Assembly (NCBI GenBank): GCA_964456445.1
Contig: CAYWBI010000003.1
Location: 1-64,000, forward strand
Source of the DNA: CAYWBI01 sp964456445
GTDB taxonomy: Bacteria > Calditrichota > Calditrichia > Calditrichales > J004
Direction of reading: 5' to 3'
DNA: 64,000 bases
Part shown: one piece after another, positions 9,986-19,268 of the stretch
Position numbering within the stretch: position 1 is the stretch's first letter
Layout of the letters: each line of letters starts with the position of its first letter
Translations under genes and position numbers: made by a program
Notes under the pieces: generated by a model
Told to the model about the DNA's origin: nothing
Databases searched by the model: none
Seen by the model: only the letters and a program-made list of their open reading frames with translations

Positions 9986-10175
9986 CATCTCAGAGGAGAT
10001 GTTTAATCTCAGAATCTAAATCCGATGAATCGGATACAAAAGTATGTCGCATTTGGCCCACGAATGATTTCGTGGGTTAAGAAGGATACTTTATAAAGGC
10101 TCTAAAATAAAGTTCACCCACGATTTTAATCGTGGGAAAAAAGATTGAAAAAACACCAAACCGGTTCACCGGTTT
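9986..10175. repeat. Cluster of five short perfect palindromes
   Basis: Read in order: catctc/gagatg around an AGAG loop near 9986-10001; tccgat/atcgga at 10021-10034; cccacgaa/ttcgtggg at 10057-10076; cccacgatt/aatcgtggg at 10117-10136, followed by a run of A; and aaaccggt/accggttt at 10158-10175. All stems are perfect with loops of 2-4 bases. The two cccacg units differ only in their centre, so they are related to each other. The pattern resembles REP-type palindromes handled by Y1 (IS200-like) transposases, though no such gene is in the window. Confidence 0.65.
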
Positions 10176-10326
10176 ATCTCCATCAAAAGGAATACTCCTA
10201 TTTAGAATGGAAAATATTTTTTAATAAAGTTAATAAAGATGCTATGACTATAAGAAAAGTGAAATTGATTACCCACACTATTTCACATAGAGCCAGATTT
10301 TGAAACGAGTGTGTCATGTTGGTACG

Positions 10327-10387
10327 TATCGACTATTCCGATGCAATACCCTGCCCCTTCCGGTCGATCATTTCCACATATGAATCC
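10327..10387 (+). repeat. Degenerate dispersed palindromic element, copy 1
   Basis: These 61 bases align without gaps to 20302-20362 with 45 identical positions by my count. Shared blocks are atcgact, gatgcaataccc and atgaatcc. In copy 2 both ends form hairpins; in this copy the stems have decayed. This suggests an old mobile or REP-like element. Confidence 0.55.
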
Positions 10388-10607
10388 ATGAAATAGCAGC
10401 AGAACTAAAGGGGTACAATATTTTGCATCATGGCCGTCATAACCAAAAGGAACGTCTCCAGAATAAAAAGGTTTGTATTCTTATGTCTATCAATGCTAAT
10501 TTCCATAGAAAATTCCGATCTTATAAACCCAATTGAAATAGGGCCCGTAAAATTGGATGTTGCAATTTGTCTAAATATTCAAAACCGGTATAATCCAAAA
10601 GTGAAAA

Positions 10608-11642
10608 ATGAACAATTCCCTGCACAATAAACTCCGGTCGCTTACGGACAGAGTTTATACAAACAAGGCAATGGCTGAATATACAACAATGCAGGTTGGC
10701 GGACCTGCCGATTTCATCGTACTTGCGAACGGGAGTGATCAAATTATTCAGCTTATTAATATTTGCCGGGACGAAAATACACCATTTAAATTGCTCGGCG
10801 GTGGAAGTAATGTAATTTTCAGCGACCAGGGTTTTAGGGGGGTCGTGATCATAAACCGGGCAGCCGAATGGCAGGTCTTGTCGGATGCAGCCGGGGAGAT
10901 CGCCGGAGCCGGTTCCGCTGCTGCACGCTTAACAAGTATCGGCGATGAATGGTACCCGGATGCGGGAATTCCAGGTACAGATGAAAAACCGCTGCGCGCA
11001 CGGGTCCGGGTGGAAAGTGGCGCCCGATTGATGCCTTTGATAAAGAGCCTGTACCGGGAAGGGATATTTGGATTGCAGTGGTTTTCCGGTATTCCGGCAA
11101 CGGTGGGCGGCGCAATTTATATGAATATGCATGGCGGGCGGTTTTTCTTTGGCGATATTGTCGAATCGGCTTTATTGTTTAACGGCCAAAAAGTACGAAG
11201 GGTTGGTCACAGTTATTTTGACTTTAATTATGATTATAGCATTTTGCAGAAAACAGGTGAATCCGTCCTGGAAGCGGATCTGCAATTATCCCGCGGCGAT
11301 GTTGCGCCAGCTAAATTGGCCGCACGGCAATGGGCACTGCGGAAGGCGGTGCAACCCCAAAAATCGGCAGGTTGTATTTTCCAGAATCTGAGCGCCGGAC
11401 AACAAACTACATTGGGTCTGCCAACATCGTCCATTGGTTATCTGATAGACAAAGTACTGCAACTTAAAGGTGTGCGCCGGGGGGATGCAATAATATCGGA
11501 GAGACACGCGGCCTTTATTGAAAATCTTGGCCATGCCCGCGCAGGAGATGTTTATTATTTGTATAATTTGATCCGGGATGCCGCAATGGAAAAATTAAAT
11601 ATCGATCTTGTCGCTGAAGTTGAGTTTATCGGATCTTTTTAA
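10608..11642 (+). CDS. murB: UDP-N-acetylmuramate dehydrogenase
   Basis: Reduces UDP-GlcNAc-enolpyruvate to UDP-MurNAc with FAD and NADPH in cytoplasmic peptidoglycan precursor synthesis. The 344-aa protein has the family opening AEYTTMQVGGPAD and the FAD-binding GGGSNVIF (about 64-71). GIPATVGGAIYMN (161-173) stands for the usual IPGxVGG segment. The proton-donating Ser of Escherichia coli MurB is a Cys here (SAGCIFQN, Cys256), a substitution seen in other bacterial MurBs; the usual FKN reads FQN. The catalytic Glu near the end lies in AEVEF. An extra loop at about 108-128 (SIGDEWYPDAGIPGTDEKPL) is longer than usual. The start has only a weak ribosome-binding site. murA follows 54 bases later on the same strand, so the pair supplies consecutive cell-wall enzymes. 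Confidence 0.92.
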   Translation: MNNSLHNKLRSLTDRVYTNKAMAEYTTMQVGGPADFIVLANGSDQIIQLINICRDENTPFKLLGGGSNVIFSDQGFRGVVIINRAAEWQVLSDAAGEIAGAGSAAARLTSIGDEWYPDAGIPGTDEKPLRARVRVESGARLMPLIKSLYREGIFGLQWFSGIPATVGGAIYMNMHGGRFFFGDIVESALLFNGQKVRRVGHSYFDFNYDYSILQKTGESVLEADLQLSRGDVAPAKLAARQWALRKAVQPQKSAGCIFQNLSAGQQTTLGLPTSSIGYLIDKVLQLKGVRRGDAIISERHAAFIENLGHARAGDVYYLYNLIRDAAMEKLNIDLVAEVEFIGSF

Positions 11643-11696
11643 ATGCTGAAAATTGAGTGGGTGTATTTGAAAATAAAATTCTAAAAAAAGGATATC

Positions 11697-12959
11697 ATGT
11701 CATCATTCCTAATACAGGGCGGTAAGCGGTTGCGAGGCGAGCTAAAAATAGCTGGCAATAAAAATGCGGCTTTGCCCATAATTGCGGCAACCGTTTTAAC
11801 CGACAGTCCCTGTACCATAGAAAATGTACCATCGATCATTGATGTTCAGGCAATGTTGGATATCGCTGCGGCTCTTGGCAAAAAGATAGAAAGATTGTCC
11901 GGGAATGCCTATCGCGTCAGTGGTAAAGTTGTCAACAATGCGCCGGCAGCGGAACAGGTGCAAAAGCTGAGGGCATCGATCTTATTTATGGGCGCATTGA
12001 CGGCCCGTACCGGGGAGGCGTTTATAGCTCCCCCCGGTGGTTGTGTAATAGGCCGTCGTAACCTGGCCCCACATATCGATGCCTTTGCCGATACGGGAAT
12101 TAAGGTTGATGCAGAGGAACATGTGTTCCATGCGCGACGGGTCCAATCCGGTGACGCGGCTACATTTTTACAGGAAGCTTCGGTTACCGCAACGGAAAAC
12201 ATCATGCTGGCCGCGGCGCTGAACCCCGGTGTTACACACATTGAAAATGCAGCTTGTGAACCACATGTCGCCGATCTGGCCTTTGTATTGGAGAAAATGG
12301 GCGCGCATATCGAGGGCATCGGCAGTAACCGTCTAAAAATTCATGGGCAAAAAACATTAAAAGGTTTCAGGCACCGCATCGTAGCCGATAATATAGAATG
12401 TGGGACCTTCGCAATCCTGGCGGCAGCCACCCAAAGTGAATTAACCTTAGAAAATATCAATGCGCCGCATATGTCCTCTACCCAATTTGTATTAAATAAG
12501 ATGGGCGTCCGTTCCGAATATTCATCTGATGGACATAGCATGAAAATATTTCCATCCAAACTGCGCAGCAACGGAATAAAGATAAAAGTTGGATTGTGGC
12601 CCGGATTCCCAACCGATCTTATGAGCCCGATGATTGTATTGGCAACTCAGGCCGAAGGCAGCGCCTTATGCCATGACTGGATGTTTGAATCCCGTATGTT
12701 TTTTGTGGATAAGCTTATCGCCATGGGCGCCGACATAACCCTGTGTGACCCGCATCGGGTTATGATAAACGGCCCCACCCGCTTGAAGGGGCAAAACCTG
12801 AGCAGCCCTGATATCCGGGCCGGGATAGCATTGGTGATTGCCGCGTTGTGCGCAAATGGCCAAAGCAGGATCGCCAACGCCGGACTTGTTGACCGGGGGT
12901 ATGAAAAAATTGTCAAACGCCTACAATCCGTTGGCGCCGATATCGTACGGGAAGGATAA
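11697..12959 (+). CDS. murA: UDP-N-acetylglucosamine 1-carboxyvinyltransferase
   Basis: First committed step of peptidoglycan synthesis: transfers enolpyruvate from PEP to UDP-GlcNAc, making the substrate for MurB encoded just upstream. The 420-aa length is normal. The family marks are present: Lys22-Asn23 in AGNKNAALPI, and the active-site loop PPGGCVIGRR with Cys116, the residue alkylated by fosfomycin. Cys rather than Asp there predicts fosfomycin sensitivity at the target level. Further family motifs are DNIECGTF and PGFPTDLMSP. AAGGAT lies a few bases before the ATG. No second murA copy is visible in the window. Confidence 0.96.
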   Translation: MSSFLIQGGKRLRGELKIAGNKNAALPIIAATVLTDSPCTIENVPSIIDVQAMLDIAAALGKKIERLSGNAYRVSGKVVNNAPAAEQVQKLRASILFMGALTARTGEAFIAPPGGCVIGRRNLAPHIDAFADTGIKVDAEEHVFHARRVQSGDAATFLQEASVTATENIMLAAALNPGVTHIENAACEPHVADLAFVLEKMGAHIEGIGSNRLKIHGQKTLKGFRHRIVADNIECGTFAILAAATQSELTLENINAPHMSSTQFVLNKMGVRSEYSSDGHSMKIFPSKLRSNGIKIKVGLWPGFPTDLMSPMIVLATQAEGSALCHDWMFESRMFFVDKLIAMGADITLCDPHRVMINGPTRLKGQNLSSPDIRAGIALVIAALCANGQSRIANAGLVDRGYEKIVKRLQSVGADIVREG

Positions 12960-13176
12960 ATGCCTCCTCCGGGATAACACAAAGCGGCAAAGTGTTTAAC
13001 TTTCTCTCGTTTTAAATCGGTTTAAATGTGATTTTTCAGTTGAATTACACGGTAGTCGTTTCGTAATTTAACTTCTGTAAAAAACCGGGTGAAAGCATGC
13101 TGTCTTCTATTTTTCAACGAAGACCGTTACCGCCGGCGAATATTTATAAAATAGTATCTCTTTTAGGAGTAATAAA

Positions 13177-15192
13177 ATGACCCAAAAAAAACTTCCGGGC
13201 GGCTTATCAAAAAAAGGTCTGCTTGCTGTTCATAAAAACATTGTTATCTCCCGTATGCTTGACGCCAAAATGCTTATTCTCCTCAAACAGGGCAAAAGTT
13301 TTTTTCATATCGGTGGCGCTGGTCACGAGGCCATTCAAACTGCGGCCGCCCTGGCCATGAAACCGGCTTATGACTACGCCTATCCGTACTATCGTGATTT
13401 AGCCTTTAACCTGCAGTTTGGCGTTACCCCGGAAGAAATTATGCTGCTTTTTATGGCCCGCGCCGATGACCTGAGTTCCGGCGGCAGGCAAATGTCCAAT
13501 CACTACGGCAACAAACGCCAGCATATTGTTTCCCAATCCAGCCCTACCGGAACACAATTTTTGCAGGCCGTTGGCTGTGCTATGGGTAACCGCAAACTCG
13601 GAACGGATGAAGTGGTTTATGTCTCCGCGGGTGAAGGCACTACCTCGCAAGGCGATTTTCATGAAGCGCTCAATTGGGCGACCCGTGAAAAGCTACCCGT
13701 GATTTTTGTAATCGAGAACAACAAATATGCTATTTCCGTGCCTATCGCCGAGCAAACCAGCGGTAAATCCATCTATAAAATAGGCCATGGCTATGAAGGT
13801 CTGCATTGCTTTAAGGTGGACGGCACCGATTTTTTCAAATCCTATAAAACCATGCAGGAGGCAGTCAAAATTGCCCGCGCCGGAAAAGGCGCGGTTCTTG
13901 TGGAGGCGGAAACGGTGCGTTTGCTGCCACACTCATCCTCGGATTCGGACAAAAAATACCGAAGCCGTGAAGAGCTGGAAGCAGACAAGAAAAGAGACCC
14001 TATCCTGTTGTTTGAGGCGGCACTACTAAAAGAAAAAGTGCTGACTGCCGGAGAACTCGATGAATTGAAAAAAACCTATAAAGCCGATGTGGACGCCGCC
14101 GCTGATGCCGCTGATGCCCATCCGCATCCAAAACCGGAAGGCCTGTACGATCATTTGTTTGATGATGCAGACAACCTTGAATACGAAAAAACGGTACCTG
14201 CCGGCGAGAAGGTGGTTCTTGTTGATGCAATCAATCACACCCTCAAGGAAGAAATGGCATTGAATAAAAATATGTATATTTTTGGCCAGGATGTGGCTGA
14301 TGGCAAGGGTGGTGTGTTTACTGCCACCCTGGGCATTTCCACTCAGTTTGGCCACGAACGATGCTTTAACGCCCCATTGGCAGAGTCATCGATAATCGGT
14401 GTGGGAATTGGCATGGCCACCAGAGGCTTAAAGCCGGTCGTGGAAATACAGTTTGGCGATTACATCTGGACATCCATGATGCAGTTGCGCAATGAGCTTT
14501 CAACTATGCGTTGGAGATCCAACGGACAATGGAGCGCGCCGATGGTTGTACGTGTTCCCGTGGGTGGCTACATCCACGGCGCCTTATGCCACTCGCAAAA
14601 TATTGAAGGCTTTTTTGCACATATACCCGGTTTGAAAATTGCTTATCCTTCAAGCGCAGCTGACGCCAAGGGTCTGTTAAAAACGGCCATCCGCGGTAAC
14701 GATCCGGTATTGTTCCTGGAACATAAAGGACTTTATCGTCAAAGCTATGTGGCCAGCCCGGAACCAGACGCCGATTATCTTTTACCATATGGCAAGGGAC
14801 GAATTGTCCAGCAAGGGACCGATTTGACCGTTATTACCTGGGGCGCAATGGTGCAAAAAACACAGGAAGCAGCGCGGGAACTTGGACATGACGGCATAAG
14901 TGTGGAAATTGTGGACATTCGTACGATCTATCCACTGGATACAGAGCTGATACTTGAATCGGTTAAAAAGACCAGCAAGGTACTTGTGGCCCATGAAGAT
15001 TCCCTGTTCCAGGGATTTGGGGCAGAGATCGCCGCGCAGATTGCCGAGTTTGCCTTTGAACATCTCGATGCCCCGGTCAAACGGATCGGCGCCAAAGATA
15101 CACCGATCCCTTTCAGCGCGGTGCTGGAGGATGTTTGTTTGCCACAAACGGCCTGGCTTTTGCAGGCGATGCGTGAATTGGCTGCATATTAA
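13177..15192 (+). CDS. 2-oxoacid dehydrogenase E1, fused alpha and beta subunits
   Basis: Thiamine-diphosphate-dependent decarboxylase component of a pyruvate or branched-chain 2-oxoacid dehydrogenase complex. Residues 1 to about 330 are the alpha part, with the TPP motif GEGTTSQGDFHEAL running to IENN. From about 335 the beta part begins (VVLVDAINHTLKEEMALN) and ends in the transketolase C-terminal domain (LVAHEDSLFQGFGAEI). The two parts are separate chains in most bacteria, but such 650-700 aa fusions are known, notably in Bacteroidetes-like lineages. AGGAG lies eight bases before the ATG. The E2 gene follows 70 bases downstream and completes all but the E3 component. Branched-chain specificity is more likely than pyruvate on overall resemblance, but this is a weak inference. 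Confidence 0.92.
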   Translation: MTQKKLPGGLSKKGLLAVHKNIVISRMLDAKMLILLKQGKSFFHIGGAGHEAIQTAAALAMKPAYDYAYPYYRDLAFNLQFGVTPEEIMLLFMARADDLSSGGRQMSNHYGNKRQHIVSQSSPTGTQFLQAVGCAMGNRKLGTDEVVYVSAGEGTTSQGDFHEALNWATREKLPVIFVIENNKYAISVPIAEQTSGKSIYKIGHGYEGLHCFKVDGTDFFKSYKTMQEAVKIARAGKGAVLVEAETVRLLPHSSSDSDKKYRSREELEADKKRDPILLFEAALLKEKVLTAGELDELKKTYKADVDAAADAADAHPHPKPEGLYDHLFDDADNLEYEKTVPAGEKVVLVDAINHTLKEEMALNKNMYIFGQDVADGKGGVFTATLGISTQFGHERCFNAPLAESSIIGVGIGMATRGLKPVVEIQFGDYIWTSMMQLRNELSTMRWRSNGQWSAPMVVRVPVGGYIHGALCHSQNIEGFFAHIPGLKIAYPSSAADAKGLLKTAIRGNDPVLFLEHKGLYRQSYVASPEPDADYLLPYGKGRIVQQGTDLTVITWGAMVQKTQEAARELGHDGISVEIVDIRTIYPLDTELILESVKKTSKVLVAHEDSLFQGFGAEIAAQIAEFAFEHLDAPVKRIGAKDTPIPFSAVLEDVCLPQTAWLLQAMRELAAY

Positions 15193-15262
15193 AAAGCTGC
15201 GACATGGTCTCTCTGCCGGGCGGGTGGAGTGACGGATTTAAAAATATAACAAAGGACACATC

Positions 15263-16495
15263 ATGAAATTTGAAATGCTTATGCCAAAAATGGGCGAGTC
15301 TATCACGGAAGGCACCATACTAAAATGGTTGAAATCGGTTGGCGATGCCGTGGAAAAAGATGAAATTATCCTGGAAATCAGCACGGATAAAGTCGATTCC
15401 GAGATTCCGGCGCCTGTTTCCGGGACACTGGTGGAATATCTGGCACAGGAAGGCGATACCGTGGATGTGAAAAAAGCCATTGCCTTAATTGAAACCGAGG
15501 CAGATATGGCCAATACGGCCCAAATAGAAAAACCTGTTGAAAAGACATCCCCTGCAGCTGTTCAAACCATGACTACGAAAAAGCAGGAACCCTTACCGGT
15601 TCCCCCTAAAGTTAAATCACAGGGGACGCGCTTTTATTCCCCTGTTGTGATGAATATTGCCCGCGATAACGGTCTTGCCTTTAACGAACTGGAGACCATC
15701 CCCGGCAGTGGACTGAATGGCAGGGTTACAAAAAAAGACGTGCTTGCCTATCTCGCAGGGCATATGGAAGCGGAAGCTGCGCCGGCGTGGAGCGCGACCG
15801 GTGGCATCGAGGTGATCGCTATGGATCATGTGCGCAAGTCCATCGCGAAACATATGATTGCATCTACCCAAACTTCAGCACATGTTAGTCTTTATGCCGA
15901 AGTGGATATGCAAAATGTAAATACGATCCGCGCCCGTAATAAGACGGCATTTAAAGCCCGCGAAGGCATTAGCTTGACCTACATGCCGTTTATAGCCGAG
16001 GCGACGGTGAAAGCCTTACGGGAATTTCCCATGTTAAACGCTTCAATCGACGGCGAGAATATCCTGCTTAAACACTTTATCAATCTCGGTATTGCCGTTG
16101 CAGTGGACTATGGTTTGATTGTGCCAAATATTTTTAATGCCGATGAACGCAATCTTACCGGTCTGGCGCGCGCGGTGAATGATTTGGCCCTACGCGCCCG
16201 AACAAAAAAACTAAAACCCGATGAATTAAGCGCCGGAACCTTTTCCATATCCAACTTTGGGGTTTATGGCACATCGATAGGTTTTCCCATAATTAACCAA
16301 CCGCAAGTGGCGATTCTTGGAGTTGGTGCAATCAAAAAACGTCCGGTCGTAATAAATGATGCCATTGCCATCCGACCGATCCTCTATTTATCGCTGACCA
16401 TCGATCATCGTTTGGTCGATGGGGCCATGGGCGCGCAGTTCCTGCAACACATAACCCAATTGCTGGAAGACTATGATCCGGATATGAAATTGTAA
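15263..16495 (+). CDS. 2-oxoacid dehydrogenase E2 (dihydrolipoyl acyltransferase)
   Basis: Core of the same complex as the upstream fused E1: accepts the acyl group on a lipoyl arm and passes it to CoA. Domains in order in 410 aa: one lipoyl domain with Lys43 in STDKVDSE; a linker; a peripheral-subunit-binding domain (about 122-160, RFYSPVVMNIARDNG to GRVTKKDV); and a catalytic domain ending in the active-site motif DHRLVDG (His382, Asp386). AAGGAC lies six to seven bases before the start. A strong bidirectional terminator follows. No lipoamide dehydrogenase (E3) gene is in the window, so it is encoded elsewhere. Confidence 0.94.
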   Translation: MKFEMLMPKMGESITEGTILKWLKSVGDAVEKDEIILEISTDKVDSEIPAPVSGTLVEYLAQEGDTVDVKKAIALIETEADMANTAQIEKPVEKTSPAAVQTMTTKKQEPLPVPPKVKSQGTRFYSPVVMNIARDNGLAFNELETIPGSGLNGRVTKKDVLAYLAGHMEAEAAPAWSATGGIEVIAMDHVRKSIAKHMIASTQTSAHVSLYAEVDMQNVNTIRARNKTAFKAREGISLTYMPFIAEATVKALREFPMLNASIDGENILLKHFINLGIAVAVDYGLIVPNIFNADERNLTGLARAVNDLALRARTKKLKPDELSAGTFSISNFGVYGTSIGFPIINQPQVAILGVGAIKKRPVVINDAIAIRPILYLSLTIDHRLVDGAMGAQFLQHITQLLEDYDPDMKL

Positions 16496-16515
16496 ATTGA
16501 AAAAATGAAATTTAA

Positions 16516-16537
16516 AGACGGGGTTTTTACCCCGTCT
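16516..16537. terminator. Bidirectional intrinsic terminator
   Basis: A perfect 9-bp stem (agacggggt / accccgtct) with a TTTT loop lies between the convergent E2 gene (ends 16495) and phosphate transporter gene (ends 16549). On the plus strand it is followed shortly by GTCTTTT; on the minus strand by TTTAAATTT. It can serve both genes. Confidence 0.85.
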
Positions 16538-16548
16538 GTCTTTTGGCA

Positions 16549-18027
16549 CTATTTTTCGTGGATTCTAAATTTATTTGCAACGTAGCCAAGCATTTCCAGG
16601 ATTTTCCCGTTATATAATTTATTTGCGGTGATTTTTGTCTTCAATTTCCATGCATCCGAAAGGGAGGCCAAATCATCTCCAAGCTGAAAATTGTACATAT
16701 ATTTTTTACCAACTAATTTCTCCAATGCGTGCATACGCTGCTCACCGAGCCAAAGCCGATCAATTTCTGAATTCAAAATATTTTTATCGATAAAATACTG
16801 GCGCCGTTCGGAAGCATGGATTATTTGGACGATTTGATTCCGGTTCAAATTTGTTTTCTTCTCTAAAACAGATTCAAATTGAACCGCATTTTCATACTTT
16901 GTGCCAATTAGTTCAGACAGGTTTTTGACTGGAATTTTTTGTTCATCTATATAAATCATAACCGCATCATTGATTTGATAAACGGTGGGTTCATATACTT
17001 TTTGATCAAATACATTTTGTAAAAAGAAAAGTGCAACAAAACTGACAATCCCGGCAATTATTGGCGTTGATATCCATCCGCTGGCGATTTCACCGAGAAT
17101 GCTAAAGTTAATGCTTTTGCCTCCTTTTACCAAGCCAATACCTATAACCGCACCCACAACGGCTTGTGAGCTGGAGACCGGGACAAGGGGAATGGTAGGC
17201 AAACCATGGTTGATAAGCCAGCTCTCCAATCCAACCGATGAAAAAAGAAAAAGGACGATTGCTTCCGTCAATACGATAACAAATGCGGCAATGGGCGATA
17301 TTTTCATCAAACTGCCACCAACCGTATCCATCACTTTTTTGGAATAAGTTAGTACGCCAATGGCGATTGCCAGACTGCCGATAAAAAACAAAATTTGTGC
17401 GCTTGAAAAGGTAATCCAGCCCAGATGTATGGCGTCGAAGGGGGCGACCGGTACAAAAACCCCCATCACATTAGCGATATTGTTTGCACCCAGGCTATAG
17501 GCGCCAAAGGCTCCCGCAAAAATTAAACCGATACGTGTGTGCATATCCACATGTAGTAAGTGTAATTTTACCCTGCCCATGTAAACTTTGAAAAGGCTAA
17601 AAATAAATGCCGCGATGGTCGCGGACAATAATGGGCACACAATCCAGGTGAGAACAATCCTGGTTAGGGAATTGTAATCTGTCAGCGAATTGGAAAAAAA
17701 ATTCCAGCCGATTATTGCCCCGACGATTGCCTGAGATGTGGAAACCGGAAGCTTTAGTTTTGTCATCCAGAATACAGTAAGCCCGGCAGCAAGTGCAACC
17801 ATAAAGGCCCCGCCGATGGCATTGACCGCACCTAAAGTGCCCAGGGTATGTGCCGCCCCACTACCACCTGCAACCGCGCCGATAACGATAAAAACACTCG
17901 CAATAACAGCGGCCGTCCTGAAACGTACCATCTTGCTGCCGACAGCCGTTCCAAAAACATTGGCCGCATCATTTGCCCCCAGTGACCATCCCAGGAAAAG
18001 ACCACTTGAAAGAAACACCAATAACAT
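16549..18027 (-). CDS. PiT-family inorganic phosphate transporter
   Basis: Low-affinity phosphate/cation symporter of the inner membrane, 492 aa. Both PiT signature repeats are present: GANDAANVFGTAVG near residue 18 and GANNIANVMG in the second half. About ten hydrophobic helices cover residues 1-340. A hydrophilic C-terminal tail of about 145 residues follows, including YIDEQKIPVKNLSELIG. This tail is not part of the plain PiT domain and may be regulatory. AGGGG precedes the ATG. The DUF47 gene ends 12 bases upstream, the usual pairing of PiT transporters with a PhoU-like partner, so the two are co-transcribed and probably work together. Confidence 0.92.
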   Translation of the reverse strand: MLLVFLSSGLFLGWSLGANDAANVFGTAVGSKMVRFRTAAVIASVFIVIGAVAGGSGAAHTLGTLGAVNAIGGAFMVALAAGLTVFWMTKLKLPVSTSQAIVGAIIGWNFFSNSLTDYNSLTRIVLTWIVCPLLSATIAAFIFSLFKVYMGRVKLHLLHVDMHTRIGLIFAGAFGAYSLGANNIANVMGVFVPVAPFDAIHLGWITFSSAQILFFIGSLAIAIGVLTYSKKVMDTVGGSLMKISPIAAFVIVLTEAIVLFLFSSVGLESWLINHGLPTIPLVPVSSSQAVVGAVIGIGLVKGGKSINFSILGEIASGWISTPIIAGIVSFVALFFLQNVFDQKVYEPTVYQINDAVMIYIDEQKIPVKNLSELIGTKYENAVQFESVLEKKTNLNRNQIVQIIHASERRQYFIDKNILNSEIDRLWLGEQRMHALEKLVGKKYMYNFQLGDDLASLSDAWKLKTKITANKLYNGKILEMLGYVANKFRIHEK

Positions 18028-18039
18028 TTTACGGGCCCC

Positions 18040-18684
18040 TTATAAACTGCGTTTGATGGTATAGATACTCAGACGGTCCGCAACCGCTTCGGCACGGTCG
18101 GCTATTTGATCAATATGCAAAGCAAAATAACGTAAATGTATTTTATGGCTTAGATGAATATCCAGACCAAAAATTAAACGCTTTAACCTTTCCGCAAGTT
18201 TATCTGCTTCCTTCTCATAAAAATAGACTTTATGCAGATGATCCTTTACCTGATTTATATCTTTAAAAAAGGCCCGTACCGCTTTGACCATTGCCTCACT
18301 TGACTCCACGGCTTTTTCGGCCAATTCAAAATACAGATCGTTTAACTTCGATGGAATTTGGGGCGTTTCAATATCAAATTGACCCAGGGTTTCTTTTCCC
18401 ATATCAATCACATCGTCCAGGGTTTCGAGCAAGCCTAAAACATCCCCACGGTGCTCCGGGATCAACGAATGAGAATATAATTTATTCTCGATAGTTCGGC
18501 GCAAGTTATCGGCCTTTGCCTCCAGCAGATCAATGGATTTCAATTGATCTGAAAATTCAGATTTCTTCTCAAGCAGATAATACTGCACACCCTGTTTGAA
18601 GACAAGCGTCCCATCACTAATGGTATCTAAAAATTCGTCAATCTCGTTTTCGAGCTGCTTTGTTGCCTTAAATAGAATGGCCAT
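18040..18684 (-). CDS. DUF47 / PhoU-like phosphate transport regulator
   Basis: An all-helical 214-aa protein of the DUF47 (PhoU_div) family, which is almost always encoded next to a PiT transporter and is thought to control it. Typical features are the opening LFKATKQLENEIDEFLDTIS, the KADNLRRTIENKLY segment with conserved acidic/basic pairs that bind metal in PhoU-type proteins, and EKEADKLAERL. It lies immediately upstream of the transporter in the same direction. No PhoB/PhoR pair is visible, so any wider phosphate control must come from elsewhere. Confidence 0.9.
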   Translation of the reverse strand: MAILFKATKQLENEIDEFLDTISDGTLVFKQGVQYYLLEKKSEFSDQLKSIDLLEAKADNLRRTIENKLYSHSLIPEHRGDVLGLLETLDDVIDMGKETLGQFDIETPQIPSKLNDLYFELAEKAVESSEAMVKAVRAFFKDINQVKDHLHKVYFYEKEADKLAERLKRLIFGLDIHLSHKIHLRYFALHIDQIADRAEAVADRLSIYTIKRSL

Positions 18685-18794
18685 GTTTTAATCCTTTTTG
18701 CATATTTTACATAGAATCGACGTGATTGGGGGGAAACTGTTGCCCTGAAGAATTTATTTTACACACGGCATCTTGTTTGTGGAGGGGGTGACGA

Positions 18795-19268
18795 TCAAAA
18801 CTTCCAGTTTGTGTATGGGTTTTTTATCAAGCTGGCATTATAAAACCTGACATCACCGGTTACTTCCTCTCCCAGCCAGGCCGGTTTTTCGAATACTTCG
18901 TCTTCCGTGCTAAGTTCCACCTCGGCCATTGTCAACCCTTTATTCTCCCCAAAAAATTCATCGACTTCAAAAATATGTTTACCCACCGGAATAATATGTC
19001 GTGTTTTATCGATAACACCGGTTTCACAAATTTTAAGCAGGCCTTCAGCTTCATTTTTATCGATTTCAATTTCCCACTCAAAACGGGTGGTACCGCTTGC
19101 ATTGCCTTTCCCTTTTACCGTAAGAAACGCTTTGTCATCTTTTATGCGCACCCGAACGTTTCTTTCGGGGTGGGAAGAAAGATAGCCCTGGACGATACGT
19201 ACCGATTTTTTAACAAAAGGCCTATATTCACCCCGAACCCTGAACTTTCGTTCAATTTCCTGACTCAT
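18795..19268 (-). CDS. CYTH-domain protein (triphosphate tunnel enzyme)
   Basis: A 157-aa single CYTH domain. The defining ExExK motif is at the N-terminus (Glu4, Glu6, Lys8 in SQEIERKFRV). Charged tunnel residues recur in NVRVRIKDDKAFLTVKGKG, RFEWEIEI, FEVDEFFGEN and MAEVELSTE. Members of this size usually cleave tripolyphosphate; some relatives are class IV adenylate cyclases or thiamine-triphosphatases. A tripolyphosphatase role is the best guess, and lying downstream of no obvious partner gives no further clue. It is transcribed in the same direction as the nearby phosphate genes but 110 bases separate them. Confidence 0.88.
   Translation of the reverse strand: MSQEIERKFRVRGEYRPFVKKSVRIVQGYLSSHPERNVRVRIKDDKAFLTVKGKGNASGTTRFEWEIEIDKNEAEGLLKICETGVIDKTRHIIPVGKHIFEVDEFFGENKGLTMAEVELSTEDEVFEKPAWLGEEVTGDVRFYNASLIKNPYTNWKF

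Larger units (their letters stand above)
9739..10607. other. Long intergenic region with a cluster of short palindromes
   Basis: Nearly 870 bases lie between the divergent serA and murB genes. At least five perfect short inverted repeats lie within about 200 bases (9986-10175), and a degenerate copy of a dispersed element follows at 10327-10387. Promoters for both genes must be here, but I cannot assign boxes with confidence. A 66-codon plus-strand frame (10430-10630) ends inside murB and has no support. Confidence 0.6.
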
